From: Desulfobacterales bacterium
GTDB taxonomy: Bacteria; Desulfobacterota; Desulfobacteria; Desulfobacterales; UBA11574
DNA: 64,000 nucleotides
Reading direction: 5' to 3'
Assembly: GCA_030145345.1 (NCBI GenBank)
Contig: JAQYVT010000007.1
Location: forward strand, 1-64,000
In this document: piece after piece, positions 45,801-54,236 of the stretch
How the letters are laid out: every line of letters starts with the position of its first letter
Position numbering within the stretch: position 1 is the stretch's first letter
The notes under the pieces: generated by a model
Seen by the model: only the letters and a program-made list of their open reading frames with translations
What the model was told of the DNA's origin: nothing
Database searches by the model: none
Translations under genes and position numbers: made by a program

Positions 45801-46789
45801 TATCTGTCTTCGAGACGGCAGTTTAAGTACATTCGGTCGATCCTTCTCCCGGCAATTTTTCCGCCTCCATAATCCAGCATAAAATTTATGTCAGGGTTGT
45901 TCAATGGTCCATGAATGGTCGAATCTGTCTGGACTGATCCCGTTAGATCAGGGGTAAAGGGAACAAAATCTTTAATTTTAGAAAGAGAAACTTCACTCTT
46001 TATATCAAGATCCAAAAGTGGACTCTCGGCAAACAGATGATTAATATTTCCGAAAACCTTTAGATAAGAGCCGCCCATATTCGCGTCTATAATTAGAGCG
46101 CCGATCCGATCTTTTTCCAAGTTTCCCATCAATGACAATTGACCGATGGTTCCTTGAATGCCGCTGATGTTGATATGCCCGCCGTCAATCTCACAGACAA
46201 AGCGACCCTTTTGTTTTAAAAGGTTTCCATCCATAACGGTCAGATGAACCTTATTAAGCACCACCCGGTGCTTCTGTTTCTCGGCAACCGCTTCTTCGTT
46301 CCGGTATTGAAGAAAACCGTTCCGAACTTGAAGCTCCCGGATCACAACATTAAACGGAAGGCCTGAATGCGTCGTATTGGATTGATCCTTTTCAGGGGCG
46401 TAAAGCGCCTGCATGAGATTGAGGGCCCCAAATCGATCTGCCGCCAGATATATTTGGGGGGTTTCCAGCAATAAATCCTTAACGCGCAATTCCCTCTTTA
46501 GAAGCCGAATCCAGGAAACACGCAGTAAAAAACGGTTCAATTCAACCAATTTATCGTTATTCGGCGCGCTAAGCAGTACATGGTGCAATTTAACTTCACC
46601 CCTTAAAATTGACAGACGGCTTTTAGACCATGTTATTCTACCGGGAATGGCCTGATTGACCGCTGTCTGAATCTGTTGCTGAGCCCTCTCTGTGTTGAGG
46701 TAGAGTTGTACACCCATTAATAACAGCAATAAAACGGCCATGACTGCGCCGACACCGATAAAACTCCATTTAATAAATTTCATAATCAC
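42875..46789 (-). CDS. tamB: TamB (DUF490) translocation and assembly module protein
   Basis: 1304 residues. N-terminal inner-membrane anchor (FIGVGAVMAVLLLLLMGVQLYL), a very long beta-taco periplasmic part made of AsmA-like repeats, and the C-terminal DUF490 domain with RPLISGRAEVESGTVYFQKK, FDFINPYKIEPTIDV and DPSETEEDILSLLITGK. It bridges inner and outer membranes and is thought to move phospholipids or help fold outer-membrane proteins with an Omp85 partner, here encoded next. Start may be GTG 46789 or ATG 46783. Probable operon of two. Confidence 0.93.
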   Translation of the reverse strand: MIMKFIKWSFIGVGAVMAVLLLLLMGVQLYLNTERAQQQIQTAVNQAIPGRITWSKSRLSILRGEVKLHHVLLSAPNNDKLVELNRFLLRVSWIRLLKRELRVKDLLLETPQIYLAADRFGALNLMQALYAPEKDQSNTTHSGLPFNVVIRELQVRNGFLQYRNEEAVAEKQKHRVVLNKVHLTVMDGNLLKQKGRFVCEIDGGHINISGIQGTIGQLSLMGNLEKDRIGALIIDANMGGSYLKVFGNINHLFAESPLLDLDIKSEVSLSKIKDFVPFTPDLTGSVQTDSTIHGPLNNPDINFMLDYGGGKIAGRRIDRMYLNCRLEDRYFTINELNLYTPAGTFDIEGDVDFRKAFANGFISPHPEIDAISYKLSVRHKDTNLDNVSLKGSRLKGVINSIIKLEGTGIDPKTLKAETALELFAKGLSAREVSSSADVHVTAQASMNKGRVTIEQFEARTGRTHLKANGGYDLSSHEVAASFILKAPDLTDLMSPLGMKAFLGKMNINGDVGGTVKAPLVDVRLSGKDLKFEDVKIGDADAKILFSHGMLSLGYGKIRNHNSKLDIFGTVRILDPITRNIFKSPSLDIAFKGDALFVEDFFEGMKGKFVLDAHVKGDTAHPRGRLNLKGENIHVYKQEVDGIQLTSNLDGDRINFDPVVLVIAPGEKIMIDGWISLDKDYHLRLASGGISLKNIARLELGDFDNGKISFNFDGKGNFENPRLQGNVALYDLRFNSQHLEDGQFQVQIKDRTAHISGGQGFSLSANYHFQNHTFSASAGFDKTNLAPYLKIAGGKNLNGFVTGKIEIRGNTALPDQIIGSADISRLELFREKSKLLSARDFKAFLNVGEISIPVVRLNLIEKGFVEIKGSAKLNGDLDLRAHGNIPLEILTLFTDSLPHATGVALLSLEINGKLSQTNIFGHLDFKNIGMTVPGLLQSLHDLNGSVHVTSKSIVLDNIHGMLDKGKFRLAGTIDLKGYQPSKYGIKLILDDLPIRIPETLETRLNAELNLEGTPAKSLVSGNVQIVEGMYYKDIQLNLMESLGKTSREEAPAVSEIPWPFLKNMALDITAGYREPFVVDNNMAVLAVKPDLRIYGSVNRPLISGRAEVESGTVYFQKKEFNVKRGVFDFINPYKIEPTIDVLSEVMVREWTVFLTVSGTPDNLKLNFSSDPSETEEDILSLLITGKTTRELIAGEGGSSLSPRQMLGDILAETAQKQIKDNTGLDVVELEYREAEAADASDEVKVTVGKELSRRVTVKYGMQTKNAKVIQQVITEYKFLEKLLVNAFQDTEGNFGGGLQFRLEFR

Positions 46790-47243
46790 GGTTCACTGCT
46801 CACAAACAATGCCAAACCATATTTCGGTTTTGCCCTTTGAAACAAAGCGGTTTAAAACGAACTTCCAGATGGATTGAAGCAATAATATCATCAAAAAACG
46901 AATAAATTTATCGTGCCATTAACGTTGCAAATTCTGTTTTCGCTCGTCTAAGCTAACACATTACATTGGCTGATGCCAGTATCGAGAGAATACCGGCTGT
47001 GATATTGTGATGACAATAAAAATTTTTTCTTGGTTCGGCCCGAATACTCAATTTTCAGGCCGAATTTATAATGGTTGGAACCCCGACCGCTGGGTGAAGA
47101 TCCCCTCTCTGCGGGGCGGCGGAGCGCTTCATTATCATATTGAAAAATGTTTTTATTGACTTTAAGTGATAGAATTGATGAACTTCTCCCTATGATGACA
47201 CGGGAAAGAAGGCTGTAAGGAATTTTATTTAAAGGTGAAACTT
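46790..47243. other. 450-bp intergenic region between divergent tamB and lipoprotein genes
   Basis: Contains a weak hairpin (GCCAGTAT/ATACCGGC, near 46975) and a GC-rich tract (GCGGGGCGGCGGAGCGC) but no ORF, tRNA or copy of the repeat families. Promoters for both flanking genes must lie here; none could be placed with confidence. Confidence 0.4.
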
Positions 47244-47783
47244 ATGAACACTGTTAAAAAAATGGCTTTGATCTTTATGGCTGGCTATCTGCTGATAGTG
47301 GGAACCGGCTGTGCGCCGACGCTGGTTGCCAGCAGCACGCCGCAAATCCAGGCCGCTGAAAATTCTTACTACAACGTCCAATTTGAACCTTTGAAAGATG
47401 GTTACAATTTTTTTGCTGGGTTTCGTCTTGAGGTTACCAACAAGACTCGTAAAGATCTAAAAATCGATTGGAACAAAACCCGTTATCTTTATAACGGCCG
47501 CGATGGGGGCGTTTTTGTGTTTAGGGGCATTCGGCCCGAAGATATAAAAAATTCAACAATACCCCCCGATATCATTCCCGGCGGGCAGTCTTTTTCAAAA
47601 AGGATCTCGCCATACAGGCTATTGGCTCGGGCGCCACTGGCCCGGAACGATAAGAACGCCGGTAAAATTAGTTCCGGCCCCATTCCAAACGGTGAAAACG
47701 GCATGGTGTTATTTGTCAGGCAAAACGGGAATACGATCCAAGAGACATTGACGGTCGAAATAACAGAAACGGCGGTTCGATAA
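47244..47783 (+). CDS. Putative lipoprotein, 179 aa
   Basis: The track starts at a GTG (47235); the ATG at 47244 is preferred because AAGGTGA lies six bases before it. The N-terminus is a lipoprotein signal with a lipobox ending in cysteine (LLIVGTGC), so the protein is probably lipid-anchored. The mature part is beta-rich with FAGFRLEVTNKTRKDLKIDW, suggesting a small immunoglobulin-like domain. I do not recognise the family. It is convergent with the alcohol dehydrogenase gene, 23 bp apart. Confidence 0.75.
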   Translation: MNTVKKMALIFMAGYLLIVGTGCAPTLVASSTPQIQAAENSYYNVQFEPLKDGYNFFAGFRLEVTNKTRKDLKIDWNKTRYLYNGRDGGVFVFRGIRPEDIKNSTIPPDIIPGGQSFSKRISPYRLLARAPLARNDKNAGKISSGPIPNGENGMVLFVRQNGNTIQETLTVEITETAVR

Positions 47784-47806
47784 TTAATAGAAACCGTTTC
47801 AAATTT

Positions 47807-48835
47807 TCAGTCGATCCTTAAAACCTTTGCCCCTCGAATCTTCCGTTCTTTCAGTTCCAGCAGTGCCGTGTTCGCTTCTTCCAGACAATATTCCTGAACT
47901 TCCGGTATGATGGGGATTCCAGCTGCCAGTTCCAAAAATCCGATGACATCCATCCGAGCCACATTGGCAACGCTCTTTATCTCCTTCTCCAACCAGAGAT
48001 GTTCAGGATAATTCAGCTTCAACAGATAGTCTTTGTCTCTATCTTCTTTGCGAATGGCATTGATGACCAGTCTTCCGCCGGCCGTTAAATTTTTCAACGC
48101 GCCGACAACCGGTTTCCATGCCGGTGTTGTGTCAATAATGCAATCGAGTTTTTCCGGTGATTCTTCTTCGGTGTCCCCCGACCAGACAGCCCCGAGCTCT
48201 CTGGCGAAATCCCTTTCATTTTCACTTCTGGCAAAGACAAAAATTTTGGTTTCAGGATATTTGTGTTGGGTCATTTTCAGTACAAGGTGGGCCGATGCCC
48301 CAAAACCGGTGAGTCCCAGATTCTGTCCATTCCGAATGTGGGTCAGCATCAGGGACCGAAAGCCTATGGCGCCGGCGCATAAAAGGGGCGCGGCTTGAAA
48401 ATCTGAAAAAACGTCTGGAATTTTAAAGGCAAAGTCTTGTGAAACCGTCATATACTGGGCATATCCGCCGTTGGCATCCCGGCCGGTGGCCCTGAACCCG
48501 TCACACAAATTTTCATCACCTTGGATACAATACCTACATTTTCCGCAGGCTGAATAAATCCATGCGATTCCCACCCTTTCTCCGGTTTTGAATCGATTTG
48601 CGTTCAGCCCTGTCTGTTTGACCGTTCCCACAACTTGGTGTCCCGGCACAACCGGCAGTTGAGGGGGGGGGGTCCTCCCCTCAATTTCATCCAGTTCGGT
48701 GTGGCAAACGCCACATGCCGAAACTTTGACCAGTATTTCTTTTTCGTTGGGGACAGGGTCCGGCAAGACCGTCGGTTTCAGGGGGGTCCTATTCGCCTCG
48801 AGATTGCAAATCTCATTTAACACCATTGCTTTCAT
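47807..48835 (-). CDS. Zinc-dependent alcohol dehydrogenase (MDR family)
   Basis: 342 residues. Catalytic zinc ligands in SACGVCHTELDEIEG and PVVPGHQVVG, the structural-zinc loop with four cysteines (CGKCRYCIQGDENLC) and a Rossmann domain with LGLTGFGASAHLVLKM. It oxidises or reduces an alcohol/aldehyde with NAD(P). The opening and CAGAIGFRSL are like the AdhP/YjgB-type cinnamyl or propanol dehydrogenases. No operon partner. The gene is followed, on the convergent side, by a lipoprotein gene. Confidence 0.9.
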   Translation of the reverse strand: MKAMVLNEICNLEANRTPLKPTVLPDPVPNEKEILVKVSACGVCHTELDEIEGRTPPPQLPVVPGHQVVGTVKQTGLNANRFKTGERVGIAWIYSACGKCRYCIQGDENLCDGFRATGRDANGGYAQYMTVSQDFAFKIPDVFSDFQAAPLLCAGAIGFRSLMLTHIRNGQNLGLTGFGASAHLVLKMTQHKYPETKIFVFARSENERDFARELGAVWSGDTEEESPEKLDCIIDTTPAWKPVVGALKNLTAGGRLVINAIRKEDRDKDYLLKLNYPEHLWLEKEIKSVANVARMDVIGFLELAAGIPIIPEVQEYCLEEANTALLELKERKIRGAKVLRID

Positions 48836-49141
48836 TTCAGCAGCATCACATCCCGTGAAATCCTGGCTCAGAGGACCAGGCTTTGGTTATCCCCAGAGGA
48901 GATTTGCTTTATTAGCGGGAACAGGAAGTTAAGAAGGTCAGAAAATCAGAAGGTTGGAGGCTCTAGGTTGGAGGCTCTAGGACATGCCAACCTTCTTACC
49001 TACCCACCTTTTTACCCGCCGTCTTTCTGGCGGGCTCACCTTCTATCTCTTCACTTTCTTATTCTTCAAAATATTTGCGTTTATTGGTGTTTATCCGAGG
49101 TTTCCCTTATCCTTTTTTCTCTTTCCTATTTAAGAATCATG
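48836..49141. other. 306-bp intergenic region with a short tandem repeat
   Basis: Between the adh gene start and the glyS end. It holds two exact tandem copies of GGTTGGAGGCTCTA (48952-48979) and otherwise low-complexity TTCTTTCC-type sequence. No gene was recognised. Confidence 0.5.
48952..48979. repeat. Two-copy 14-bp tandem repeat
   Basis: GGTTGGAGGCTCTA occurs twice in direct succession upstream of the alcohol dehydrogenase gene. Confidence 0.85.
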
Positions 49142-51220
49142 TCAGGTCGAAATTTTTGAAAAATCGGCCATAGTTTCAAATAGATCTGCGATGTGCTTGA
49201 GCAAGGCCAGTCGGTTGTTACGTATTTTCTTATTTTTGGCCATAACCAAAACGCCGTCAAAAAAAGCATCCACCGCATCCCGAAGAGACGCGATTTCATG
49301 CAGCGCCTGTCCAAATTCTCCCTTGTCGAGATTGTCCGAAACTCTGTTTTTTACGTCTTCATAGGCTGAAAAGAGTTGGGATTCAGAGTCATGTTCAAAC
49401 AGACTTTCATTGACAGGTTTTGCCTTAAACGCCTTGGCCTTTTTTATGATATTGACGACGCGCTTGAAAGCAACCGCCAGCGGTTCGAAATCCGGCGCGG
49501 TTTTTAGATCTTGAAGCGCTTTGGCCCGGTTCCATAGATCCGGCACGTTATCCCCTGAAACACTCACAACAGAAGCGATGACATCTTTCGAAAATCCATC
49601 TTCTGCCAGTAGATGCGTCATTCGGTTCAGAAGAAAGGTATTTATTTTGTCCGCAATCTCTCGAATTTTCTTGGCACCTTTTATGTTGTACAGTTTGAGG
49701 CTCTTTTCAATCACAGCCCTGAGTGAAAATGAAAAGTCCTTGTCCAGCATGATCTGAATAATGCCGATGCCCTGACGCCGAAGGGCATATGGATCGGAAG
49801 CGCCGGTGGGAACAAGTCCCACTGAAAAGAACCCGCAAATGTTGTCGATCTTATCCGCAATACCCAGAACCGCACCTGCCGTTGTTTTGGGAAGCTCTCC
49901 TCCGGAGAAGATCGGTCGATAATGTTCCTCGATGGCAGCCGCCACATTGGCAGGTTCCTTTGCAACCGAAGCGTAAACTCTACCCATAATCCCTTGCAGC
50001 TTGGGGAATTCCCCCACCACTTGACAGACAAGATCCGCTTTGCACAACCAGGCTGCCCGTGTGGCCTCCTTTTTGAGATTCGAATCCTTTTCAACTTTAT
50101 CAGCAAGAAATCCTGCCATCTTTTGAACACGCTTGATCTTTTCATGCATGGACCCCAGTTTGGCCTGGAAAAGAACGCCCTTGAGCTTTTCAACTCTATT
50201 GTCGGTGGATTCCTCCAGATCAGCTTCATAAAAGAATTTAGCATCTGCGAGACGGGCTCTGAGCACCCATTCATGGCCGGTTGCCACCAGTTTCATGTTC
50301 TTTGTTCGGGTATTGTTCACCGCGACAAAACAGGGCATGAGATTTCCCTTTTTGTCTACGACTGCAAAATATTTCTGGTGTTCCCGCATGGCGGTAATCA
50401 GTACCTCACGGGGGACTTCCAGGAAGTCTCCATCAAACTTTCCCACCGTAGCCAACGGATATTCGACCAGGTTCTTCACAATCTCCACGAGACCGTCATC
50501 GGGCAGTATCTTTCCACCGACACTCTTGGCAGCCTTATTTATTTCTTTCTCAACACTTTTTTTACGCCCTTGAAGATCGACGATGACTTTTTTGGAACGG
50601 AGGATCTTAACATAGTCGTTGGCACTGGGAATTTTAACCTTCCCGGGGTTCATAAAATAATGCCCGCAAGTATATCTTCCGCTTTGGGTGTCTCCGAGGG
50701 TAAATGGTATGATTTTGTCTCCCAAAAGTGCCACGATGGAATGTATGGGTCTGGCAAACTCAATATCAAGCTCGGCCCATTTCATGGTCTTGGGAAATGG
50801 TGTTGCCAAAATCACTTTCGGCAGGATATTTTTTAACAGGGTTCGAGTCGGAAGGCCGCGTTCGGTTACTTTTGCACACAAGTAACGGCCTTTGGCCGTA
50901 TCCTCTACGGTTAAAGCATTTACGGAAACCCCGACTTTTTCGGCAAATTTCTTTGCGGCGACAGTGGGTTGGCCTTTCTGGTCAAATCCGACCTTTTCAG
51001 GAGGTCCCAAAACATCCGATGTCATGGACTTCTGTTTGTCTGCAACCTTTCGTATTTCCAGTGCAAGACGTCGAGGGGTTGCAAAAATTTTGGCGTTCCC
51101 GTGCGCAATACGGGCATCGACCATTTTTTTCAGCAGCGTTGACGACAATACTGTTAGTGCAGGTTCGATGTAACCTGCCGGAATCTCTTCTGTCCCTATT
51201 TCAAGCAATAAAGTTTCCAT
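49142..51220 (-). CDS. glyS: Glycyl-tRNA synthetase beta subunit
   Basis: About 692 residues from the ATG at 51220 (METLLLEIGTEEIPAGYIEPA, the usual family start, with GAGGTGGAT before it); the track start at 51259 adds 13 residues. Landmarks are RRLALEI, AKGRYLCAKV, EFARPIHSIVALL, VLITAMREHQKYFAV, ADAKFFYEAD and DPYALRRQGIGI. The C-terminal part is the anticodon-binding region. With GlyQ it charges tRNA-Gly. It follows glyQ by about 115 bp. Last gene of a long minus-strand cluster. Confidence 0.97.
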   Translation of the reverse strand: METLLLEIGTEEIPAGYIEPALTVLSSTLLKKMVDARIAHGNAKIFATPRRLALEIRKVADKQKSMTSDVLGPPEKVGFDQKGQPTVAAKKFAEKVGVSVNALTVEDTAKGRYLCAKVTERGLPTRTLLKNILPKVILATPFPKTMKWAELDIEFARPIHSIVALLGDKIIPFTLGDTQSGRYTCGHYFMNPGKVKIPSANDYVKILRSKKVIVDLQGRKKSVEKEINKAAKSVGGKILPDDGLVEIVKNLVEYPLATVGKFDGDFLEVPREVLITAMREHQKYFAVVDKKGNLMPCFVAVNNTRTKNMKLVATGHEWVLRARLADAKFFYEADLEESTDNRVEKLKGVLFQAKLGSMHEKIKRVQKMAGFLADKVEKDSNLKKEATRAAWLCKADLVCQVVGEFPKLQGIMGRVYASVAKEPANVAAAIEEHYRPIFSGGELPKTTAGAVLGIADKIDNICGFFSVGLVPTGASDPYALRRQGIGIIQIMLDKDFSFSLRAVIEKSLKLYNIKGAKKIREIADKINTFLLNRMTHLLAEDGFSKDVIASVVSVSGDNVPDLWNRAKALQDLKTAPDFEPLAVAFKRVVNIIKKAKAFKAKPVNESLFEHDSESQLFSAYEDVKNRVSDNLDKGEFGQALHEIASLRDAVDAFFDGVLVMAKNKKIRNNRLALLKHIADLFETMADFSKIST

Positions 51221-51335
51221 ATCCACCTCTGTTTTCATTTTATCTGATGCAGAATTCAAACTAAATTTTCATGCGTCGTGCATCATGGACCTTGAATAGC
51301 ATGTCATTGATCATTTTATAATGGGACGGCCCATA

Positions 51336-52211
51336 TCATTTATCTTTTTTCAATAGGGGATAACCCATCTTCTCTCTTTGCTTTAGATATCCTTCTGCAC
51401 AAGCCCTGGCAAGGTTTCTTATGCGTCCGATATAACTCGTCCTTTCCATAACGCTGATGGCACCGCGAGCGTCCAGGAGGTTGAAGGTGTGTGAGCATTT
51501 GAGGCAGTATTCATAGGCCGGCAGAATCAATGATTCTTTGATTAATTTGCCGGATTCAGCTTCGTATTTATCAAAAAAATCGAGCAGCATAGCAACATCA
51601 GCCTTTTCAAAATTGTAGGTTGACTGTTCCACTTCCTGCTGATGATGCACATGCCCATAGGTCACATCATCGTTCCATTTTAAATTATACACGTTGTCGA
51701 CACCTTGCAGATACATGGCAATACGCTCCAGTCCATACGTGAGTTCGACAGATATGGGAAAAAGTTCGACACTGCCTGCAAGTTGAAAATAGGTAAATTG
51801 CGTAATTTCCATTCCGTCCAGCCAAACCTCCCATCCGAGGCCCGATGCACCGAGTGTCGGGGATTCCCAGTCATCCTCGACAAACCGTATGTCATGTTCA
51901 AGGGGATCGATTCCCAGCACCTTCAAGCTCTGCAGATACTGCTGCTGTACATCATACGGCGAAGGTTTCAAAATTACCTGATACTGGTAGTAATGCTGCA
52001 ACCGGTTTGGGTTTTCACCGTAGCGACCGTCGGTGGGGCGTCTGGAAGGCTGAACGTAAGCAACATTCCAGGGCTCAGGGCCGAGGGCTTTCAGGAGAGT
52101 GGTCGGATGAAATGTTCCGGCACCGACTTCAATGTCATAAGGTTGAGCCACCACACATCCTTTTTTTGCCCAGAATTTCTCTAGCGACATGATTACATCC
52201 TGAAAATTCAT
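51336..52211 (-). CDS. glyQ: Glycyl-tRNA synthetase alpha subunit
   Basis: 291 residues with the catalytic class II core: [59 protein letters not shown] and [17 protein letters not shown]. The tetrameric alpha2beta2 type is typical of many bacteria. Start has GAGGA. Followed by glyS; no T-box leader was seen. Confidence 0.98.
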   Translation of the reverse strand: MNFQDVIMSLEKFWAKKGCVVAQPYDIEVGAGTFHPTTLLKALGPEPWNVAYVQPSRRPTDGRYGENPNRLQHYYQYQVILKPSPYDVQQQYLQSLKVLGIDPLEHDIRFVEDDWESPTLGASGLGWEVWLDGMEITQFTYFQLAGSVELFPISVELTYGLERIAMYLQGVDNVYNLKWNDDVTYGHVHHQQEVEQSTYNFEKADVAMLLDFFDKYEAESGKLIKESLILPAYEYCLKCSHTFNLLDARGAISVMERTSYIGRIRNLARACAEGYLKQREKMGYPLLKKDK

Positions 52212-52374
52212 TTTTATTTCCTCTCTTCCATTAAAGAATAATAATTAACCATCGATCTAGTTTTATGATACATCGCGCCAAAAGTATTCAGGTGATCGGG
52301 TTTTTCGTCGAGTCACTGTCTGAGTGTTTTCTCTCAATGGGGATAAATATCAATGTGCCGTAAAATCAGCAAAT

Positions 52375-53424
52375 CTATAAGAGCCCTTCTGAATCGATCG
52401 TTGCATCAAGCAGGCAAGCGCCTTTTCTTGTTTTAAGAATACTTTCCCATGTACCTTTTAATTTGTCAACATGCTCAACCGGACCCAGCGCCCATATACA
52501 TCCGCCGCCGCCGGCCCCTGTAAATCTTGCACCACAGCCGTTTTCCAAGGCGGATTCAACAAGTGCCGTGCCGATCTCATCCAGCACCTCAGGTGTCATC
52601 TGCTGCCTGAGGGCGGTCTCCTGGTTCATCAATTTACATGCATCTTTGACATTTCGCTCCATCAGAGCCCGGGCGAATTTTTGGGTACATACTACAATTT
52701 CCGTCCAAAGTCCACGATACTTTCCGGATAGAAACTGCTGGACCCATTTTCGATTCACATTCTTCGATTCATGGGGAACACCGCAGTAGCCCAGCAAGAG
52801 GTGTTGTTCAATTCCTCGTAGGTGTTGCTTCCTGATAATGGTTTTTTTCCTGAAAAACGGATCTTGATGGTTCACCGGCCAGTACCATATGTTGGCGCCG
52901 CCATAGGCAGCGGCCAACTGATCCTGAAGGCCGCAGGGCACCCCCGCTACACTCGCTTCAAGTTTCTGCGCAAGTAAAGCGATGTTCTTTCTGGACAAAG
53001 GACCATGCCCCATCTCCCCCAAAACCTTTGAAAATGCTGCAATAAGCGCCACCGCGGCCGCGGAAGATCCCCCCAAGCCACTGCGGGGCGGCGATGATGA
53101 GTCGATATGGATATGAACACCTGAAGCTCTGAAATAGACCCCGATGGCAAACATAAGTCCAAGTGGATGATCAAAGGGCGCTTGGTCAAGGGGATATTGG
53201 GCACTTCTAAACCCCTTTGAAGAAATTTTTATTTGACCGGTATCATAGGGTAGAAGTTTTACACGTGTCCTTAAGTCCATGGCAATGTTAACGGTACACG
53301 GAGAAAGATGGCGAAGGGGATAATAAAAGGTGCTGAGATCCAGGGTGCCGCCCATGTCGATTCTGCACGGTGCCGAGGCCTCAACAGGAGATTTTAATAA
53401 TACCTTTCTCATGGATTCGATCAT
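52375..53424 (-). CDS. GHMP-family sugar kinase
   Basis: 349 residues. N-terminal substrate strand APCRIDMGGTLDLSTFYYP, the ATP-binding motif PPRSGLGGSSAAAVAL (GLGSSA-type) and the third GHMP motif FTGAGGGGCIWALGP near the end are all present. It resembles galactokinase/heptose-kinase-type GHMP kinases that phosphorylate a sugar; the exact sugar is not evident. It lies between recO and glyQ in the same direction, 43 bp after recO. Confidence 0.85.
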   Translation of the reverse strand: MIESMRKVLLKSPVEASAPCRIDMGGTLDLSTFYYPLRHLSPCTVNIAMDLRTRVKLLPYDTGQIKISSKGFRSAQYPLDQAPFDHPLGLMFAIGVYFRASGVHIHIDSSSPPRSGLGGSSAAAVALIAAFSKVLGEMGHGPLSRKNIALLAQKLEASVAGVPCGLQDQLAAAYGGANIWYWPVNHQDPFFRKKTIIRKQHLRGIEQHLLLGYCGVPHESKNVNRKWVQQFLSGKYRGLWTEIVVCTQKFARALMERNVKDACKLMNQETALRQQMTPEVLDEIGTALVESALENGCGARFTGAGGGGCIWALGPVEHVDKLKGTWESILKTRKGACLLDATIDSEGLL

Positions 53425-53467
53425 ATATTAAAACCGGCACGCCTTCGACTTTGCATCCGGCATCCTA

Positions 53468-54232
53468 TCATTGTCTAATCTGCCGCAAAAATTTTAAACT
53501 CCGGGGTTCTTTTCCCAAATGATACGGTACAAACGCCTCTAAAAACTCCAGTCCTTCCTTCAAAGCCCGAGAAGTAAATCTGATCCGTGCCGCCGTGCTT
53601 AAATCCCCTTTTTCGATCCACAAAAGCTGTTTAATGGTCCCTTTTGAAAAAAGAATTTTCCCCGAAATTCCGGAAACACATCGGTCACATGCGATACCTC
53701 CCTTTACAAGGTTAAAGTACACTCTGGAATTCTGCATTTTCTCCATTTCAATCCTGCATACACTGCATTGCCTTAAATTAGGAACAAGGCCGGCGATGGT
53801 CATAAACCGCATCTGGAACAGGATGGAGAGTGCCGCTTCGGATGTCCGGTCGATATCGATTTCTCTAAGAACGTATTGAAGCAGTTGGTATAGCCGGGCT
53901 TGCTGTTGGCCGGGTTCCATCCATTCGTTGACCAGTTCAGCCCAATAACTGGCATAGGCGGTCTTTATGATGCTGGATCTAATATTGGAAAAAGGATGCG
54001 CCAAGGTTGCTTCCTGTAAAATCGGAAGTCCCTTTTTCCGCCCCGTACCGCATACAATGTTTAATACCGAAAATAATTCCAGGACACCTGCAAATCGTTT
54101 CGTGCTTTTTTTTGCGGATTTTGCAATAATCGAAATTTTGCCTTTGGTTAACGAAAAAAATGTAATGATGAGATCATAATCACCAAAATCGATCCGTCGC
54201 AGAACGATAGCAGGCGTGGAAAAACTTGACAT
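53468..54232 (-). CDS. recO: DNA repair protein RecO
   Basis: 254 residues. N-terminal OB fold (TPAIVLRRIDFGDYDLIITFFSL), helical middle and a zinc site with CSVC and CDRC in the C-terminal half. It anneals and gap-loads RecA with RecR (37.6 kb). Its start is four bases after the mgtE stop, so it is coupled. Confidence 0.93.
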   Translation of the reverse strand: MSSFSTPAIVLRRIDFGDYDLIITFFSLTKGKISIIAKSAKKSTKRFAGVLELFSVLNIVCGTGRKKGLPILQEATLAHPFSNIRSSIIKTAYASYWAELVNEWMEPGQQQARLYQLLQYVLREIDIDRTSEAALSILFQMRFMTIAGLVPNLRQCSVCRIEMEKMQNSRVYFNLVKGGIACDRCVSGISGKILFSKGTIKQLLWIEKGDLSTAARIRFTSRALKEGLEFLEAFVPYHLGKEPRSLKFLRQIRQ

Positions 54233-54236
54233 CTAT

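Noticed and set aside
52212-52374. T-box or other riboswitch before glyQ
   Set aside because: No T-box sequence or terminator/antiterminator pair was seen in the 163-bp gap.
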